Shown here: one piece after another, positions 34,638 to 46,293 of the stretch
Layout of the letters: every line of letters begins with the position of its first letter
Position numbering within the stretch: position 1 is the first letter of the stretch
NCBI RefSeq assembly: GCF_047511655.1
Contig: NC_133390.1
Coordinates: forward strand, 91,767,583 to 91,831,582
Direction: 5' to 3'
Length of the DNA: 64,000 bases
DNA from: Castor canadensis
Lineage: Eukaryota > Chordata > Mammalia > Rodentia > Castoridae
Program-made: the position numbers and the translations under genes
Notes under the pieces: model-generated
Databases searched by the model: none
Seen by the model: only the letters and a program-made list of their open reading frames with translations
Told to the model about the DNA's origin: nothing

Positions 34638-36850
34638 ATAAGGAAATGGAACACAATTGGGGGGCCATGGAAGAACAATGAAACTATTTGATCTCTGATT
34701 TAAAATGAAAATCTGGCAACAAAGTGAAGTATGTATGCATGAGGGATGGGCTAAAAGACTCCAAACTATTCAAAGAGAGAGATGATATAATCATAGGAAC
34801 TTGAATTTAAGTGATGGTGACTGAAAAGAAGAAAAGGATTCACAGGCCCAAAGAGAGATCTGCCAGGCTTAGTAAATAAAAGATAATGACAATTTCTGAT
34901 TTTAGTGACTTGAGGATAATGGTGTTACTATATAGGACAGGGACAAGACCAAAAGCAATCAGGAACAAGTGCTACTTAAGCTAGAAAAAGACTCCTAATG
35001 CTGAACCCATGCTGCTAGAGTCTCAGACAGGACTGGGTGATGCTATTTTCTTTAATGACTGTGTGGTCTGCCATGGCAGGTGGCCCAAAGGAGTGATAAT
35101 AGGGATGGAGGACCTCCAGGTCACTGGTTCAAAGTCATAGTTCTCAAGTGTCTGAAACTTGTTCCCATGTATGACAGCTGTCCAATGGCCTATGTGAGAG
35201 AAATTAGAGGTCTTAGGCTAGGTTCTAGCAAAACAGGTTCTCCACTTTATAACTGACACCTCCATGGACAAAAGAGATTTTTAAAGAAATTATAAACCAG
35301 TTCTAGATCTTAGGTTGCCTGCTGAGGTATTTTTGGACTACTCAGAAACTTTTTTTTTCCCCAAGAGCAGGAAATCATGGCACAGCTGATCTGTTTGCAA
35401 TGTTTAAGATTTTTAAAAATCAAGGATGGGCGTTGGCTAAGTGTTCTAAAGCAATCATTTAATATACCTGCTTCCATCTGTCCTTTCCTCTTTGTTAGGA
35501 CTGTCCCAAAAACTGATCTTCCATATTACAATAGGTCTCTGTTCCTTTCATTTCCTCAACCCGTGGATCAAAGAAAACATTTAGCCTGTAGTAGTAGATC
35601 TCTCTCCCTTTGGAAACATAACACAATGGCACCATAGGTTTTTGAAATAGATAATTTAAAAACTGTTTCTTTCCTTTCAAACCCAAAGTTCCAAATGGGA
35701 TGGTATGTGTGCTGAGCAGTAGCTGAGACATACAGATTATTCCCAAAGATCCCTACAGCAGTGGAGTCTTTTGAGCTGTATAGCAGCCCCAGCCTGCCAC
35801 AGACCACGTTTGTTTACCCTGTCCCCATGTGTGGACTGGCCCGTGGCAAACCACTGTAAAAGAATGAAGTCTCATAAGAATTGTGCTTGAGTCCGTACAT
35901 TCCTTGGTGTCAGCTAAAGCCACAAGAACTTTGGCAGTATTTTAAAGTTACACCCATTCCTTGCTGCAATGCAGGTCTGTGAACTGGTACCACAGCTCTG
36001 CCCAAAACCACAATGATTATCAACAGTGTAAGTAATCAAATAAAAGCATATTTCCACAGCCCACTGACCAGATTGTCAAGAAAGCAAAATGTAGTAGCAA
36101 AAATTGATTGCCATGTGCAAAGATAATTTCTAGCTGAATTATATTATTGTATTGCAATGGGGATGCATACTGTGTTCCCCGAATCTTTGCCATAAACCTT
36201 CTAGGTTTAATTTAGAAATCTCTGAGTCATTAGAAAAGTTCTTTCTCATTATGATGAAGGGGGCCGCTGTGAACTCAGCACTACCACAGTCTGAAGAGGG
36301 AAAGGAAACAACAGGCCAGCAACCTATGGGAAAAGTAGAAAAATAAAATTACCACAGGGCCAAAATAATAGAAAGAAATTCAAAATATAGATAGCTGCTT
36401 AGCATTGAATAATTAATGCAAGCATGGCTGTTTGCATTATAAAGAAATTTGAGAATGTTCCTATATTATGTAATATGGTTATTGATTTATTGTTGTTCTT
36501 TTAAACCCTTCATTTCTGTTAGAGAAATGAGACTTCAAATGCTAGGAAACAAAGTCCAATAGATCAACTTAACTAGACCTGCTCACCCCCACAGATACCT
36601 CACACTACTTTGTCAATAATCACTGGCATTGGTATTCAATAACTTAGGCTGGTAAGACATTTTATAGGATGCTTCTCCAATCTTATGCCACAGGAAAATA
36701 TTACTTAAATTGAACTTTTTTATTATGCAATTCTTAATTTCAGAGTCAGGAAGATGTCTGATGAAAAGCACCAGACTCTACTGGAAATTAATGTAGCATA
36801 AACATAATAAACTTGAGCCACAGGCCTCCTCCCAAGACTAGTAGGTGTGA
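34638..36850. other. unassigned sequence
   Basis: No gene, RNA or repeat family recognised. Short frames on both strands in 35377-35807 overlap each other and have no domain. Confidence 0.35.
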
Positions 36851-36852
36851 AT

Positions 36853-37045
36853 CAGTGGTTCGAAACCTGGTTGCATATTAGAGTAACCCAAGGGGCTTTT
36901 TAAAAATACAGATGTCTGAGCAGCCCCCCTCCAGGGAACATTTAATAAAAAATGTGTAGTGCGCAGGGCCAAGAATCAGTCTCTTTTTAAGTCTACCTCT
37001 CCTCCCAGGTGATTCTAATGCACGCCCCAGTTTTGAGAATCACTG
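36853..37045 (+). mobile_element. MER5A-like hAT (Charlie-type) DNA transposon fossil
   Basis: The ends are imperfect inverted repeats, starting CAGTGGTTCGAAA and ending TTTGAGAATCACTG. The interior 'gcatattagagtaacccaaggggctttttaaaaatacagatg' and 'ccaggtgattctaatgcacg' matches MER5A. An 8-bp target duplication is no longer readable. Confidence 0.8.
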
Positions 37046-37134
37046 TTTTATGTTCTGGCATTCCTGTGAGGAGAGTTAATTTGTGTTTGCCTACAAATGC
37101 TTCTGTAACTGCTTATGCTAAAATCAAGTAATGC

Positions 37135-37265
37135 ATAAACTACAATGACCTTTGGAGACACCTGGGGTATTTTAAGATTGATGATATCTGGGTCTTACCT
37201 CTCTGGAATTTGATTAGCTCCAGCTACTTCCAATGTGTGACCAAGTTTGAGAACCAACACTCTGC
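37135..37265 (+). mobile_element. second MER5-like DNA transposon fossil
   Basis: 'acacctggggtattttaagattgatgatatctgggtc' to 'aagtttgagaaccaacactctg' resembles the 3' part of MER5-type elements. The 5' end is lost. Confidence 0.5.
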
Positions 37266-37334
37266 AACTATGAAATTGACAAGGGCTGCACTTGCTCACT
37301 TATTTCAAAACCTGAGGAAGTCTATTATGAGTAA

Positions 37335-37640
37335 CCTCAAGCCTCAGTATCCATGGATTCAATATTTTCAGAATCAACCAAACTTAGATCAAAAACATTC
37401 ACATATGTGCAAAATTTATTTATATAGTAAACATTGACAATCTTTTTCTTGTCATTCGTTAAAAAGTACAGTATTACAGCTATGTACATAGCATTTACAC
37501 TGTACTAAAAGTAATCTAGAGATGATTTAAATCATATGAGAGATTTGTGGCTATATGGAATTATGACATTTTGCATATGGGACTTGAATCCACAAATTTG
37601 GGTATTCACAGGGGATCCTTGAACCAATCCCTAATGAATA
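37335..37640 (+). mobile_element. Tigger-type (pogo/Tc-mariner) DNA transposon fossil, non-autonomous
   Basis: 'cctcagtatccatggattcaatat', 'tacatagcatttacactgtact', 'agtaatctagagatgatttaaa' and 'gggtattcacaggggatccttgaaccaatccc' match, in order, a widespread Tigger-derived repeat whose ends read as 'gtatccatggg' and its complement. No transposase frame is present. Confidence 0.65.
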
Positions 37641-38249
37641 TCAAGTGATAACTATATTTACAAATTAGGACTCAATGTAACCAATAAATAGCCTACTAAA
37701 ACAACAAGAATTCCTCTTGTCAGAGCTATTAGATACTAACGCCTAAGACTGCACAAATAACCACATAAATGAGCATCTATTTTGAATAATAAGATAGAGT
37801 TGTAACCATAGAAACAACTGACTAATAATCATAATGGCTAATTAAATAAGTGATTTCCAAAACCTACTTGAATGATAACTAATATAATAAACTTCAGACT
37901 TCTTATTTAATGACATATTTTTCCATACTTCTCGTAATGGACCATCAAGGCTGTGCAATTAAGTCAATAAAAGCCAAGTTTTAAAACCTCAATGATAGGA
38001 TGCTCTACCCAGCAAAACTACAATGCAAAATAAATGGAGCAATAAGCAGAAACTAAAACATATATATAATGCCACCAAGCCACCACTGCAAAAGATTCTT
38101 CAAGGAATTCTGCACACAGATAATGAAAGCAAACAAAACCATGAAAGGACAGGCAGTACCAAAACACAGGAGAAGAAAAGGCAAGAAAGTAGAGAGTAGC
38201 ATTGATTGAGCTGCACGCAATCAAACCTTTAAACAACAAAGACAACTAA

Positions 38250-38960
38250 ATGACAGGAATCAACACACACCTATCAATACTAACACTGAATGTTAATGAA
38301 CTTAATTCCCCCAACAAAAGACACCCTTTGGCAAACTGAATTAAAAAGGAAGATCCAACAATCTGTTGCTTACAGGAGACCCATGTCATCAACAGAAACA
38401 AGCACTGGCTGAGAGTGTGAAAAGCTGCAAGAAGATTTACCAAGCCAATAGCCCCCCCAAAAAACAGGCAGGAGTAGCAATACTTATCTCAGTCAAAGTA
38501 GACTTCAAACTTACATTGATCAAACGAGATAAAGAAGGACACTCCATACTAATAAAAGGTGAAATACACCAAAAAGAAGTAACAATTATCAATCTATATG
38601 CACCCAACGTCAATGCACACAATTTCATCAAACATACTCTGAAGGACCTAAAAGCATATATAGACTCCAACACAGTGGTAGTAGAAGACCTTAACACCCC
38701 CTATCATCAATAGATAGGTCATCCAAACAAAAAATCAATAAAGAAATCCTAGAATTAAATCACACCATAGATCAAATGGACCTAGCTGATGTCTACAGAA
38801 TATTTCATCCAACTTCTGCACAATATACATTCTTCTCAGCAGCCCATGGAACCTTCTCCAAAATTGATCATATCTTAGGGCACAAAGCAAGCCTCCACAA
38901 ATATAAGAAAATAGAAATAATCCCATGCATTCTATCTTATCACAATGCATTAAAACTAGA
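38250..38960 (+). pseudogene. LINE-1 ORF2 endonuclease region, broken
   Basis: ATG at 38250-38252 gives the ORF2 start. In that frame residue 14 is Asn (38289-38291) and residue 43 is Glu in a CLQETH motif (38364-38384), the positions expected for the LINE-1 apurinic/apyrimidinic-type endonuclease active site. Codon 30 is TGA (38337-38339), where the family has Trp, so the frame is cut early. It reopens, stops at about 38711, and continues in another frame from 38776. There '[11 protein letters not shown]' preserves the catalytic Asp-His pair (38866-38871). Confidence 0.9.
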
Positions 38961-39466
38961 ACTCAACAACAAAAACAACAGAAGAAAACATGCAAACAAT
39001 TGGAAGCTGAACAACACATTGCTCAATAATCATTGGGTCATTGATAAAATACAAAAGGAAATTAAAAGTTTCCTGGAAGTTAATGAAAATGAAAACACGA
39101 CCTACCGGAACCTATGGGACACAGCAAAGGCAGTCCTAAGAGGAAAGTTTATAGCCATGAGTGCAATATATTAAAAGGACAGAAAGATCTCAAGTCAATG
39201 ACTTAATACTACACCTCAAACTCCTAGAAAAACAAGAATAAGCAAATCTCAAAACAAGCAGAAGGAGAGAAATAATAAAAGTAAGGCTGAAATCAATGAA
39301 ATAGAAACCAAAAAAAAACATACAAAGAATCAATGAAACAAAAACCTGGTTCTTTGAAAAAATAAATAAGATCAACAGACCCCAGCAAACCTGACTAAAA
39401 TGAGGAGAGAAAAAAACCCAAATAAGTAAAATAAGAAATGCAAAAGGGGAGAAAACAACAAACACC

Positions 39467-40500
39467 ATGGAAATCCAAGAAATCATCAGAGACTACTTTG
39501 AGAACTTATATTCTAAAAAATTTGAAAATCTTGAAGAAATGGACAGATTTCTAGATACTTATGACCACCCAAAATTGAACCAAGAGAATATTAATCACCT
39601 GAATAGATCTGTAACACAAAATGAAATTGAAGCAGCAATAAAGAGTCTCCCAAAAAAGAAAAGTCCAGGACCTGATGGATTCTCTGCTGAATTCTATCAG
39701 ACCTTTAAAGAAGAACTGATACCAACCCTCCTTAAACTGTTCCATGAAATAGAAATGGAAGGAAAACTGCCTAACTCATTTTATGAAGCCAGTATTACAC
39801 TCATCCCAAAACCAGACAAAGACACCTCCAAAAAGGAGAACTAGAGGCCAATCTCCTTAATGAACATTGATGCAAAAATCCTCAATAAAATAATGGCAAA
39901 CTGAATCCAACAACACATCAGAAAGATCATTCACCACGACCAAGTTGACTTCATCCCAATGCAGGGGTGGTTCAACATACGCAAATCAATAAATGTAATA
40001 CAGCACAATAATAGAAGCAAAGACAAAAGCCACTTTTATCACTTCATGATAAAAGCTCTAAGAAAACTAGGAATAGAAGGAAAGTACTTCAACGTTGTAA
40101 AGGCTATATATGACAAACCTACAGCTAACATCACACTTAATGGTGAAAAACTGAAACCATTTCCCCTAAAATCAAGAATGAGGCAAGGGTACCTACTATC
40201 CCCACTCCTATTCAACATAGTCCTAGAATTCCTAGCCAGAGCAATTAGTCAAGAAGAAGAGATAAAAGGAATATAAATAAGTAAAGAAACTGTCAAAATA
40301 TCCCTATTTGCAGATGATATGATCCTATACCTTAAAGACCAAAAAAACTCTACCCAAAAACTCCTGGACACCATAAAAAGCTTCAGCAAGGTGGCAGGAT
40401 ACAAAATCAACTTACAAAACTCATTAGCTTTTCTATACACCAATAGCAAACAAATTGAGAAAGAATATATGGAAACAATTCATTTACAAAAGCCTCAAAA
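39467..40500 (+). pseudogene. LINE-1 ORF2 reverse-transcriptase region, broken
   Basis: Contains [13 protein letters not shown] (GPDGF at 39668-39682) and the catalytic FADD motif (40307-40318), both hallmarks of LINE-1 reverse transcriptase. Stops at 39842-39844 and 40274-40276 interrupt one frame, and the frame changes at an A run near 40498-40510. The region 38960-39466 upstream is also ORF2-like but frame-shifted. Confidence 0.92.
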
Positions 40501-40542
40501 AAAAAAAAAATCAGATACATAGGAGTAAAGTCAACAAAGGAT

Positions 40543-41700
40543 GTGAATGATCTCTACAAGGAGAACTACAAACCCCTAAAGAAAGAGATCAAGGAAGACC
40601 ACAGAAGATGGAAAGATCTCCTGTGCTCATGGATTGGTAGAATCAACATAGTAAAAATGGCTATACTACCAAAAACAATCTACATGTTCAATGCAATTCC
40701 CATCAAAATCCCAATAACTTTCACCACAGAGATTGAAAAATCTACCCTAAATTTCATTTGGAAACACAAGAGATTGCAAATAGCCAAGGCAATACTCAGC
40801 AAAAAGAGCAATACTGGAGGTATCACAATATGCGACTTCAAACTATATTACAAAGCAATAGCAATAAAAACAGCATGGTACTGGCACCAAAACAGACATG
40901 AAGACCAGTGGAACAGAATAGAGGACCCGGATATGAATCCACACAACTATACCTACCTTATTTTTCACAAAGGTGCTAAAAATATACAATGGAGAAAAGA
41001 CAGCCTCTTCAACAAATGTTGCTGGGAAAAGTGATTCTCCGTCTGCAAGAACCTGAAACTAGATCCATGTTTATCACCCTGTACTAGTATCAACTCAAAA
41101 TGGATCAAGTACCTTAATTTTACACCCAAAACTCGGAAGCTAGTAAAGAAAAGAGCAGGGAATACTATGGAAGCAATAGGTATAGGCAAGGACTTCCTCC
41201 ATAGAACCCCAGCAGCTCAGAAACTAAGAGAAAGGATGGACAAATGGGACTTCATAAAATTAAAAAGCTTCTGCACAACAAAAGAAGTGGTCTCTAAACT
41301 GAAGAGACCACCCAGAGTGGGAGGAAACATTTGCCAGCTGTACATCAGACAAAGGACTGATAACCAGAATATACAAGGAACTTAAGAAACTAAACTCTCC
41401 CAAAATCAATGAACCAGTAAAGAAATGGGCAACTGAACTAAACAGAACTTTCTCAAAAGAAGAAATTCAAATGGTCAAAAGACACATGAAAAAATGTGCA
41501 CCACCTCTAGCCATAAAGGAAATGCAAATCAAAACCACACTAAGATTCCACCTCACCCATGTTAGAATAGCCATCATCAAAATCGCCACCAACAACAGGT
41601 GTTGGCGAGGATGTGGGGAAAAAGGAACCCTCATACACTGCTGGTATGCAAGCTAGCGTAACCACTCTGGAAAAAAATTTGGAGGCTTCTTAAAAATCTA
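40543..41700 (+). pseudogene. LINE-1 ORF2 C-terminal region, broken
   Basis: A 163-codon open stretch at 40543-41034 includes '[19 protein letters not shown]' and 'LNFIWKHKR', conserved LINE-1 text. The cysteine-rich end [14 protein letters not shown] lies at about 41600-41641. At least one frame change separates these blocks. Confidence 0.9.
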
Positions 41701-41868
41701 AGCATAGATTTGCCACATGATCCAGAAATCCCACTCCTGGGGATACACCCAAAGGAATGTGACACGGGTTACTGCACACCCATGTTTATTGCAGCACTAT
41801 TCACAATAGCCAAGTTATAGAAACAAGATGCCCCACTACAGATGAATGGATTAAGAAAATGTGGTACT

Positions 41869-42691
41869 ATTTGATCCAGCAATACCACTCTTGGGGATAT
41901 ACCCAAAAGACTGTGACACAGGTTACTCCAGAGGCACCTGCACACCCATGTTTATTGCAGCACTATTCACAATAGCCAAGTTATGGAAACAGCCAAGATG
42001 CCCCACTACTGACGAATGGATCAAGAAAATGTGGTATCTATACACAATGGAATTTTATGCAGCCATGAAGAAGAACGAAATGTTATCATTCGCTGGTAAA
42101 TGGATGGAATTGGAGAACATAATTCTGAGTGAGGTTAGACTGGTCCAAAAGACCAAAAATCATATGTTCTCCCTCATATGCAGACATTAGATCAAGGGCA
42201 AACACAACAAGGGGATAGAACTTTGATCACAAGATACAAGCGAGAGCCCACAAGAGAGATATGAGGATATGTAAGACACCTAAAAAATTAGCTAGCATTT
42301 GTTGCCCTCAATGCAGAGAAACTAAAGCAGATACCTTAAAAGCAACTGAGGCCAATAGGAAAAGGGGACCAGGAACTAGAGAAAAGGTTAGATCAAAAAA
42401 GAATTAACCTAGAAGGTAACACACACGCACAGGAAATTAATGTGAGTCAATGCCCTGTATAGCTATCCTTATCTCAACCAGCAAAAACCCTTGTTCCTTC
42501 CTATTATTGCTTATACTCTCTCTTCAACAAAATTAGAGATAAGGGCAAAATAGTTTCTGCCGGGTATTGAGGGGGTGGGGGGGAGAGTGAGGGGGCGGGG
42601 TAGAAAGTAAGGGAGGGGGTGGGGGCTGGGGAGAGAAATGACCCAAGCATTGTATGCACATATGAATAATAAAAAATAAATAAATAAATAA
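41869..42691 (+). mobile_element. younger LINE-1, 5'-truncated, inserted into the older LINE-1
   Basis: Comprises the ORF2 C-terminus (open to 42190, with 'AMKKNEMLSFAGKWMELE'), the 3' UTR and a (AAAT)n tail. It is flanked by AAGAAAATGTGGTACT (41853-41868) and AAGAAAATATGGTACT (42692-42707), a 16-bp target-site duplication with one mismatch. The target starts at TT/AAGA, matching the LINE-1 endonuclease preference. Removing the insert and one duplicate restores a continuous older LINE-1. Its 3' UTR belongs to the same subfamily as the antisense copy at 10961-12471. Confidence 0.96.
42570..42632 (+). other. G-rich tract with quadruplex potential in LINE-1 3' UTR
   Basis: Several runs of 4-7 G separated by short loops. 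The same position in the antisense LINE-1 (C-rich at 11020-11080) and in the older LINE-1 (43234-43277) is also G-rich, so the tract is a conserved LINE-1 3' UTR feature. Confidence 0.85.
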
Positions 42692-42707
42692 AAGAAAATA
42701 TGGTACT

Positions 42708-43329
42708 TATACACAATGGAGTTTTACTCAGCCAGGAAGAAGAACGAAATCTTATTATTCTCAAATAAATGGATGGAACTAGAGAACATCATTCTGAGCA
42801 AGGTTAGCCAGGATCAGAAGACCCAAAATCGTATGTTCTCCCTCATATGTGGACTTTAGATCTAGGGCAAATGCAGCAATATGGTTGGACTTGGGTCACA
42901 CGCTACAGGGAGAGCACATACAGGAGGAATGGGGATAGGTAGGAAACCCAAAACATGAAAGTGTTTGATGTTCCCACTGCAGAGGAACTAATACAGAAAC
43001 CTTAAAGTGACAGAGGTCAATATGGGAAGGGGATCAGAAACTAGAGAAAAGGTCAGGTAGAGATGAATCCACTTGGGATGTAACACATTTGTACACGGAA
43101 GCAATGCTAAGAATCTCTCTGTATAGCTATCCTTATCTCAACTAGCAAAAATGCTTTGTCTTTCTCATTATTGCTTATGTCTTCTAGTCAACAAAATTAG
43201 AAATAAGGGCAGAACAGGTTCTGCCTGGAAGTGAGGGGGTGTGGAGGGAGAGGGAGGGGGTGGGAGGCAGGGGGGAGAAATGACCCAAACAATGTATGCA
43301 CATGTGAATAAATGAATAAAAAATTTTTA
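42708..43329 (+). mobile_element. older LINE-1, right part (3' end)
   Basis: Continues the older LINE-1 from 'tatacacaatggagttttactcagcc' through the 3' UTR to 'gaataaatgaataaaaaa'. Its 3' UTR differs from that of the inserted element (for example 'cgctacagggagagcacatacaggagg' and 'gttcccactgcagaggaac'), identifying an older subfamily. Confidence 0.93.
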
Positions 43330-43404
43330 AAAAGCGTCAATGATGTTGATTTACCCTCAAAAAGAATCAGTCACAAATAAAGTAGCATTCTACAATAAGA
43401 TTGG

Positions 43405-43605
43405 ATTTTAAAGTCAAACAGACCAGAATCTGAGTCCCTTTTTCTGACCTATAATAAGTAACTAGCCTTGGGAGGATGGCTGAATCACCCTTCCCTTATT
43501 TTTTCAATAAAATGCAAGTAATGGCACCTACCCCACAGTGTTGTTATAAGGATTTGAGATAACTTCCCTATTAAAATACTGTGCATATAGGTATCATCAG
43601 AAAAA
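43405..43605 (+). repeat. MIR remnant
   Basis: 'gattttaaagtcaaacagaccagaatctgagtccc' to 'aatggcacctaccccacagtgttgttataaggatttgagataac' follows the MIR consensus well. Confidence 0.75.
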
Positions 43606-44185
43606 ATATAATTATTACTACAATCATTGAAGCACTCTGGAAGAAACGAAGCACATAAAGCTCACATAACTCCTCCTTACATCATCTCATCAGAAGACTG
43701 TGTCCTTCAATACTTGGGCCTCACCACCCTACTCTCCGACTCGCTTAGAAGTTTTTTGGACAATGAACAAAATATCTGGTGGTGTTATGGCCCTTCTGGG
43801 CCATAATGGTTCCTTTAAATTAGTCTTCAAAGTGGGGTTGGGGGTACAATTTCTGATATTCTTTTACCCTTTTCTCCATTTCTGCCTCAGTGTAGCTACC
43901 AAATTCACAGTTCACAAATTTCTAAGCTTAATAAAAATAAAGGACACTGCCATCTATGCTATTTGTCCAGCTAACCAAGCAAGCCCATGTGATATGATCA
44001 GAACCTTCTGTCACCCTTCCTCCTTGCCAGAGTTGTAGTTGTCCTAGACTTTGAAAGGGCCCAAAACTCATTGAGCAGATCTGCCTCCCTTACTTGTTGA
44101 TGTACCATAGTAAGTACTGCAGAAGAAAGATTTTAATTGGCGATGTGCTCTGGCACTCTCGAGGTCTCTCTCAGCAGTCCTACAA
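43606..44185. other. unassigned sequence
   Basis: A 112-codon plus-strand frame at 43700-44038 has no recognisable domain. No repeat was named. Confidence 0.35.
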
Positions 44186-44189
44186 GGGA

Positions 44190-44305
44190 GGTTTGGCTAG
44201 AAATGAGTAAACAGAGGCCAAGAAAGCATGTGACCTTCCTGATTTCACACAGCTGGGAGGAAAACCAAGGCCTGCTCATTCCTAGTTCAGTGTTTTGTTC
44301 ATGAG
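44190..44305 (-). repeat. MIR remnant, antisense
   Basis: 'gaaatgagtaaacagaggccaagaaagcatgtgaccttcctgatttcacacagctgggagg' follows the reverse-complement MIR core. Confidence 0.6.
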
Positions 44306-45430
44306 ACAAGCTTACTGCTTTCCAGGTTCTTGTCAGGCTCTCTGAACAAAGAGCCACCACAGTGAAAGTGCCATCTGTTTCCAGCACAGGAGAAAGCAAT
44401 ATTAATTTTTCCCTGAGAGACTCTTTGCTGGATGAATGTTTTATGGGCAAGTGCATGACTGACAGCACTCAGCAGTCTAACCAGATCCCACACTGTAAAG
44501 CAAAATAAAATGATCCTAAGAGGTTCTCAGATCTCCTCCATAGCACTGACAGTAGAATAATGTTAGAGGAATTCTATGAGCTTCATGGGGAAGGGCCAAC
44601 CCACCACCTTGTCACTGCATGTCTGATGCATTTGATTCATAACCTCAGGAATCCCATGCAGTATTGCATTGCCTGGATGGAGCACACACTGGACATCTAG
44701 CTCAGCATGAAAGAGTGAAGGAGAAGGTAGTGTTCCTGTGTTCAACCATTTGCCTTGAGTGAGATATGTCAAAAAGAAGTAAGCAGAGACAGCTAGACTC
44801 TACCATAGTCAGAAAGACAAGACCACTAGGGAATAGCAACTGGTTTGTTGCCTATTAGACCTACCACATAAGGGAGATGCTACAGAAAAAATGAAAATAT
44901 ATGAACTCTACACAAAAGTCATTGACACAATATGAGCCTCTAGCAACAAAGCCCTCCCCCCAATGTCTATTAGCCATGGAGGTCCTAGAATCTGTGAAGA
45001 ACCTCAGTATTAGAAAAGTTATACTATCAGTAAATTATTGACATTCTTGGTATCATGAAAGACGATTAGGGACATTCTCTCCCTCTTTCAGGAATTGCCA
45101 TAACAATAGCCCTACCAAGAGATAACATTGTCAGAAAGACCCCTTTTGACCCAGCCTGAAAAAGCATAATGAAGGTTCCTAAAATGCAAGTGTGGCAAGT
45201 ATTTTAAAATGATCAGGGACAAAACTTTTAAAAATATTATGTGGGGTTTTTTAATTTACACATTAGAAAAAACACAAGCAATGTGAAAAGCCCATTCATA
45301 CCTATTATTGCTTAGAATGAGGGTAATTAATTATTTAATTGGAAAAAAGTTGACTTAAAGAAAAATATTGAATATAAAGAGTGCTTTAGAAAATCTAGTG
45401 AGGTTGATACTAAGACAACTAAACTTTGGT
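44306..45430. other. unassigned sequence
   Basis: No gene or clear repeat. Confidence 0.4.
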
Positions 45431-45436
45431 GGACAT

Positions 45437-45650
45437 TAGCATAGTGGTTCAGACACGATGGGCTTTGAAATTAGACGACTTCACCTTGAATCCTGGACCT
45501 GCTCCCTTGTAATTGGACATGGTTTCAGTCCATTTCCTTATCTATAAAAAGGGATAATGATACTGACCTCAAAGGGTAGTGGCCAAGATTTGATCAAATG
45601 AGATTCGATCAAATGAAGGGCCTGGCATAGGTGCTAAGTGACTATATGGT
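45437..45650 (+). repeat. MIR, nearly full length
   Basis: 'tagcatagtggttcagacacgatgggctttgaaattagacg', 'gtttcagtccatttccttatctataaaaagggataatgatactgacctcaaagggtagtg' and 'gggcctggcataggtgctaag' cover almost the whole MIR consensus in order. A local 'gatcaaatgagattcgatcaaatga' duplication lies at 45592-45616. Confidence 0.8.
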
Positions 45651-45654
45651 AACT

Positions 45655-46140
45655 TCCTAGTCGGATTCGAAAGAACAACACCAGCACGATCAAGCAAGCT
45701 TAATTTATACCACTCAGAGAGGCATCACAATCAGACACTAGACTGTGCTCATTGTCCTACCACAGCTCCAGCACCATCACATGTCTCTACGGGATTACAG
45801 CTGCCCACAGCCACCCCGGAGTTAGCCAACTGGTGGGCACCATTATGGTCACACAGAGGTGCTGATGCCCTCCAGGGATGGGTGCTGATACTATGCAAAG
45901 TTGTCTTCTTGAACAGCCTAGAGACCCAAAAGCACAGCTGTATTTCAAGCCTGGCTGATAACTGCTCGGTTGCTAGGTCAGCATGGGAACAGCCTGCATC
46001 CCGACAACAGAAACATAAGAAATCTCAACAATGGCTCCCGTGGGCCATCTGGCCATGAAATACCACAATCCTGTCAGGATTTCCTCAACAACCCTGTGCT
46101 GGCAGAAGACTCAGGTGAATTGAAGCAGCCTTTGCCTCCC
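45655..46140. other. CpG-richer unclassified segment (possible LTR)
   Basis: It holds about eight CpGs in 400 bases where the rest of the window is CpG-poor. On the minus strand TATAAATTAAGC (near 45700) precedes 'ttctttcgaatccgactagg', a layout that could be the promoter end of an endogenous-retrovirus LTR. Boundaries and a target duplication were not found. Confidence 0.25.
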
Positions 46141-46153
46141 ATGAGAAAGTTTC

Positions 46154-46293
46154 TTTTTCTTTCTTTTTAACTGTTTCTTTCTTTGAGATGGGGTCTCACT
46201 ATGGGGCCCCTTGGACTCCTAGACTCAAGTGGTGCCTCTGCTTCAGCCTTCTGAGTGCTGCGACTACAGGTACATGCCACTGCACCTGGCTCC
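46154..46293 (-). repeat. B1-like (7SL-derived) SINE, antisense, with perfect target-site duplication
   Basis: On the minus strand: 'agccaggtgcagtggcatgtacctgtagtcgcagcactcagaaggctgaag' to 'gagaccccatctc' and a tail. TGAGAAAGTTTC is repeated exactly at 46142-46153 and 46294-46305. This is a monomer without an ID half. Confidence 0.9.

Larger units (their letters stand above)
37997..41868 (+). mobile_element. LINE-1, degenerate, 5'-truncated; left part (interrupted by a younger LINE-1)
   Basis: Starts in the region between ORF1 and ORF2 ('aggatgctctacccagcaaaactac'), continues through almost all of ORF2, and resumes at 42708-43329 after the nested insertion. AAAACCTCAATGAT (37983-37996) and AAAAGCGTCAATGAT (43330-43344) appear to be its diverged target-site duplication. 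No ORF1 is present. ORF2 carries several stops and frame shifts, so this copy cannot move on its own. Confidence 0.92.

Noticed and set aside
41716..42045. Tandem duplication inside LINE-1 ORF2
   Set aside because: Better explained by nested insertion: the second copy begins a separate LINE-1 with its own tail and a 16-bp target-site duplication.
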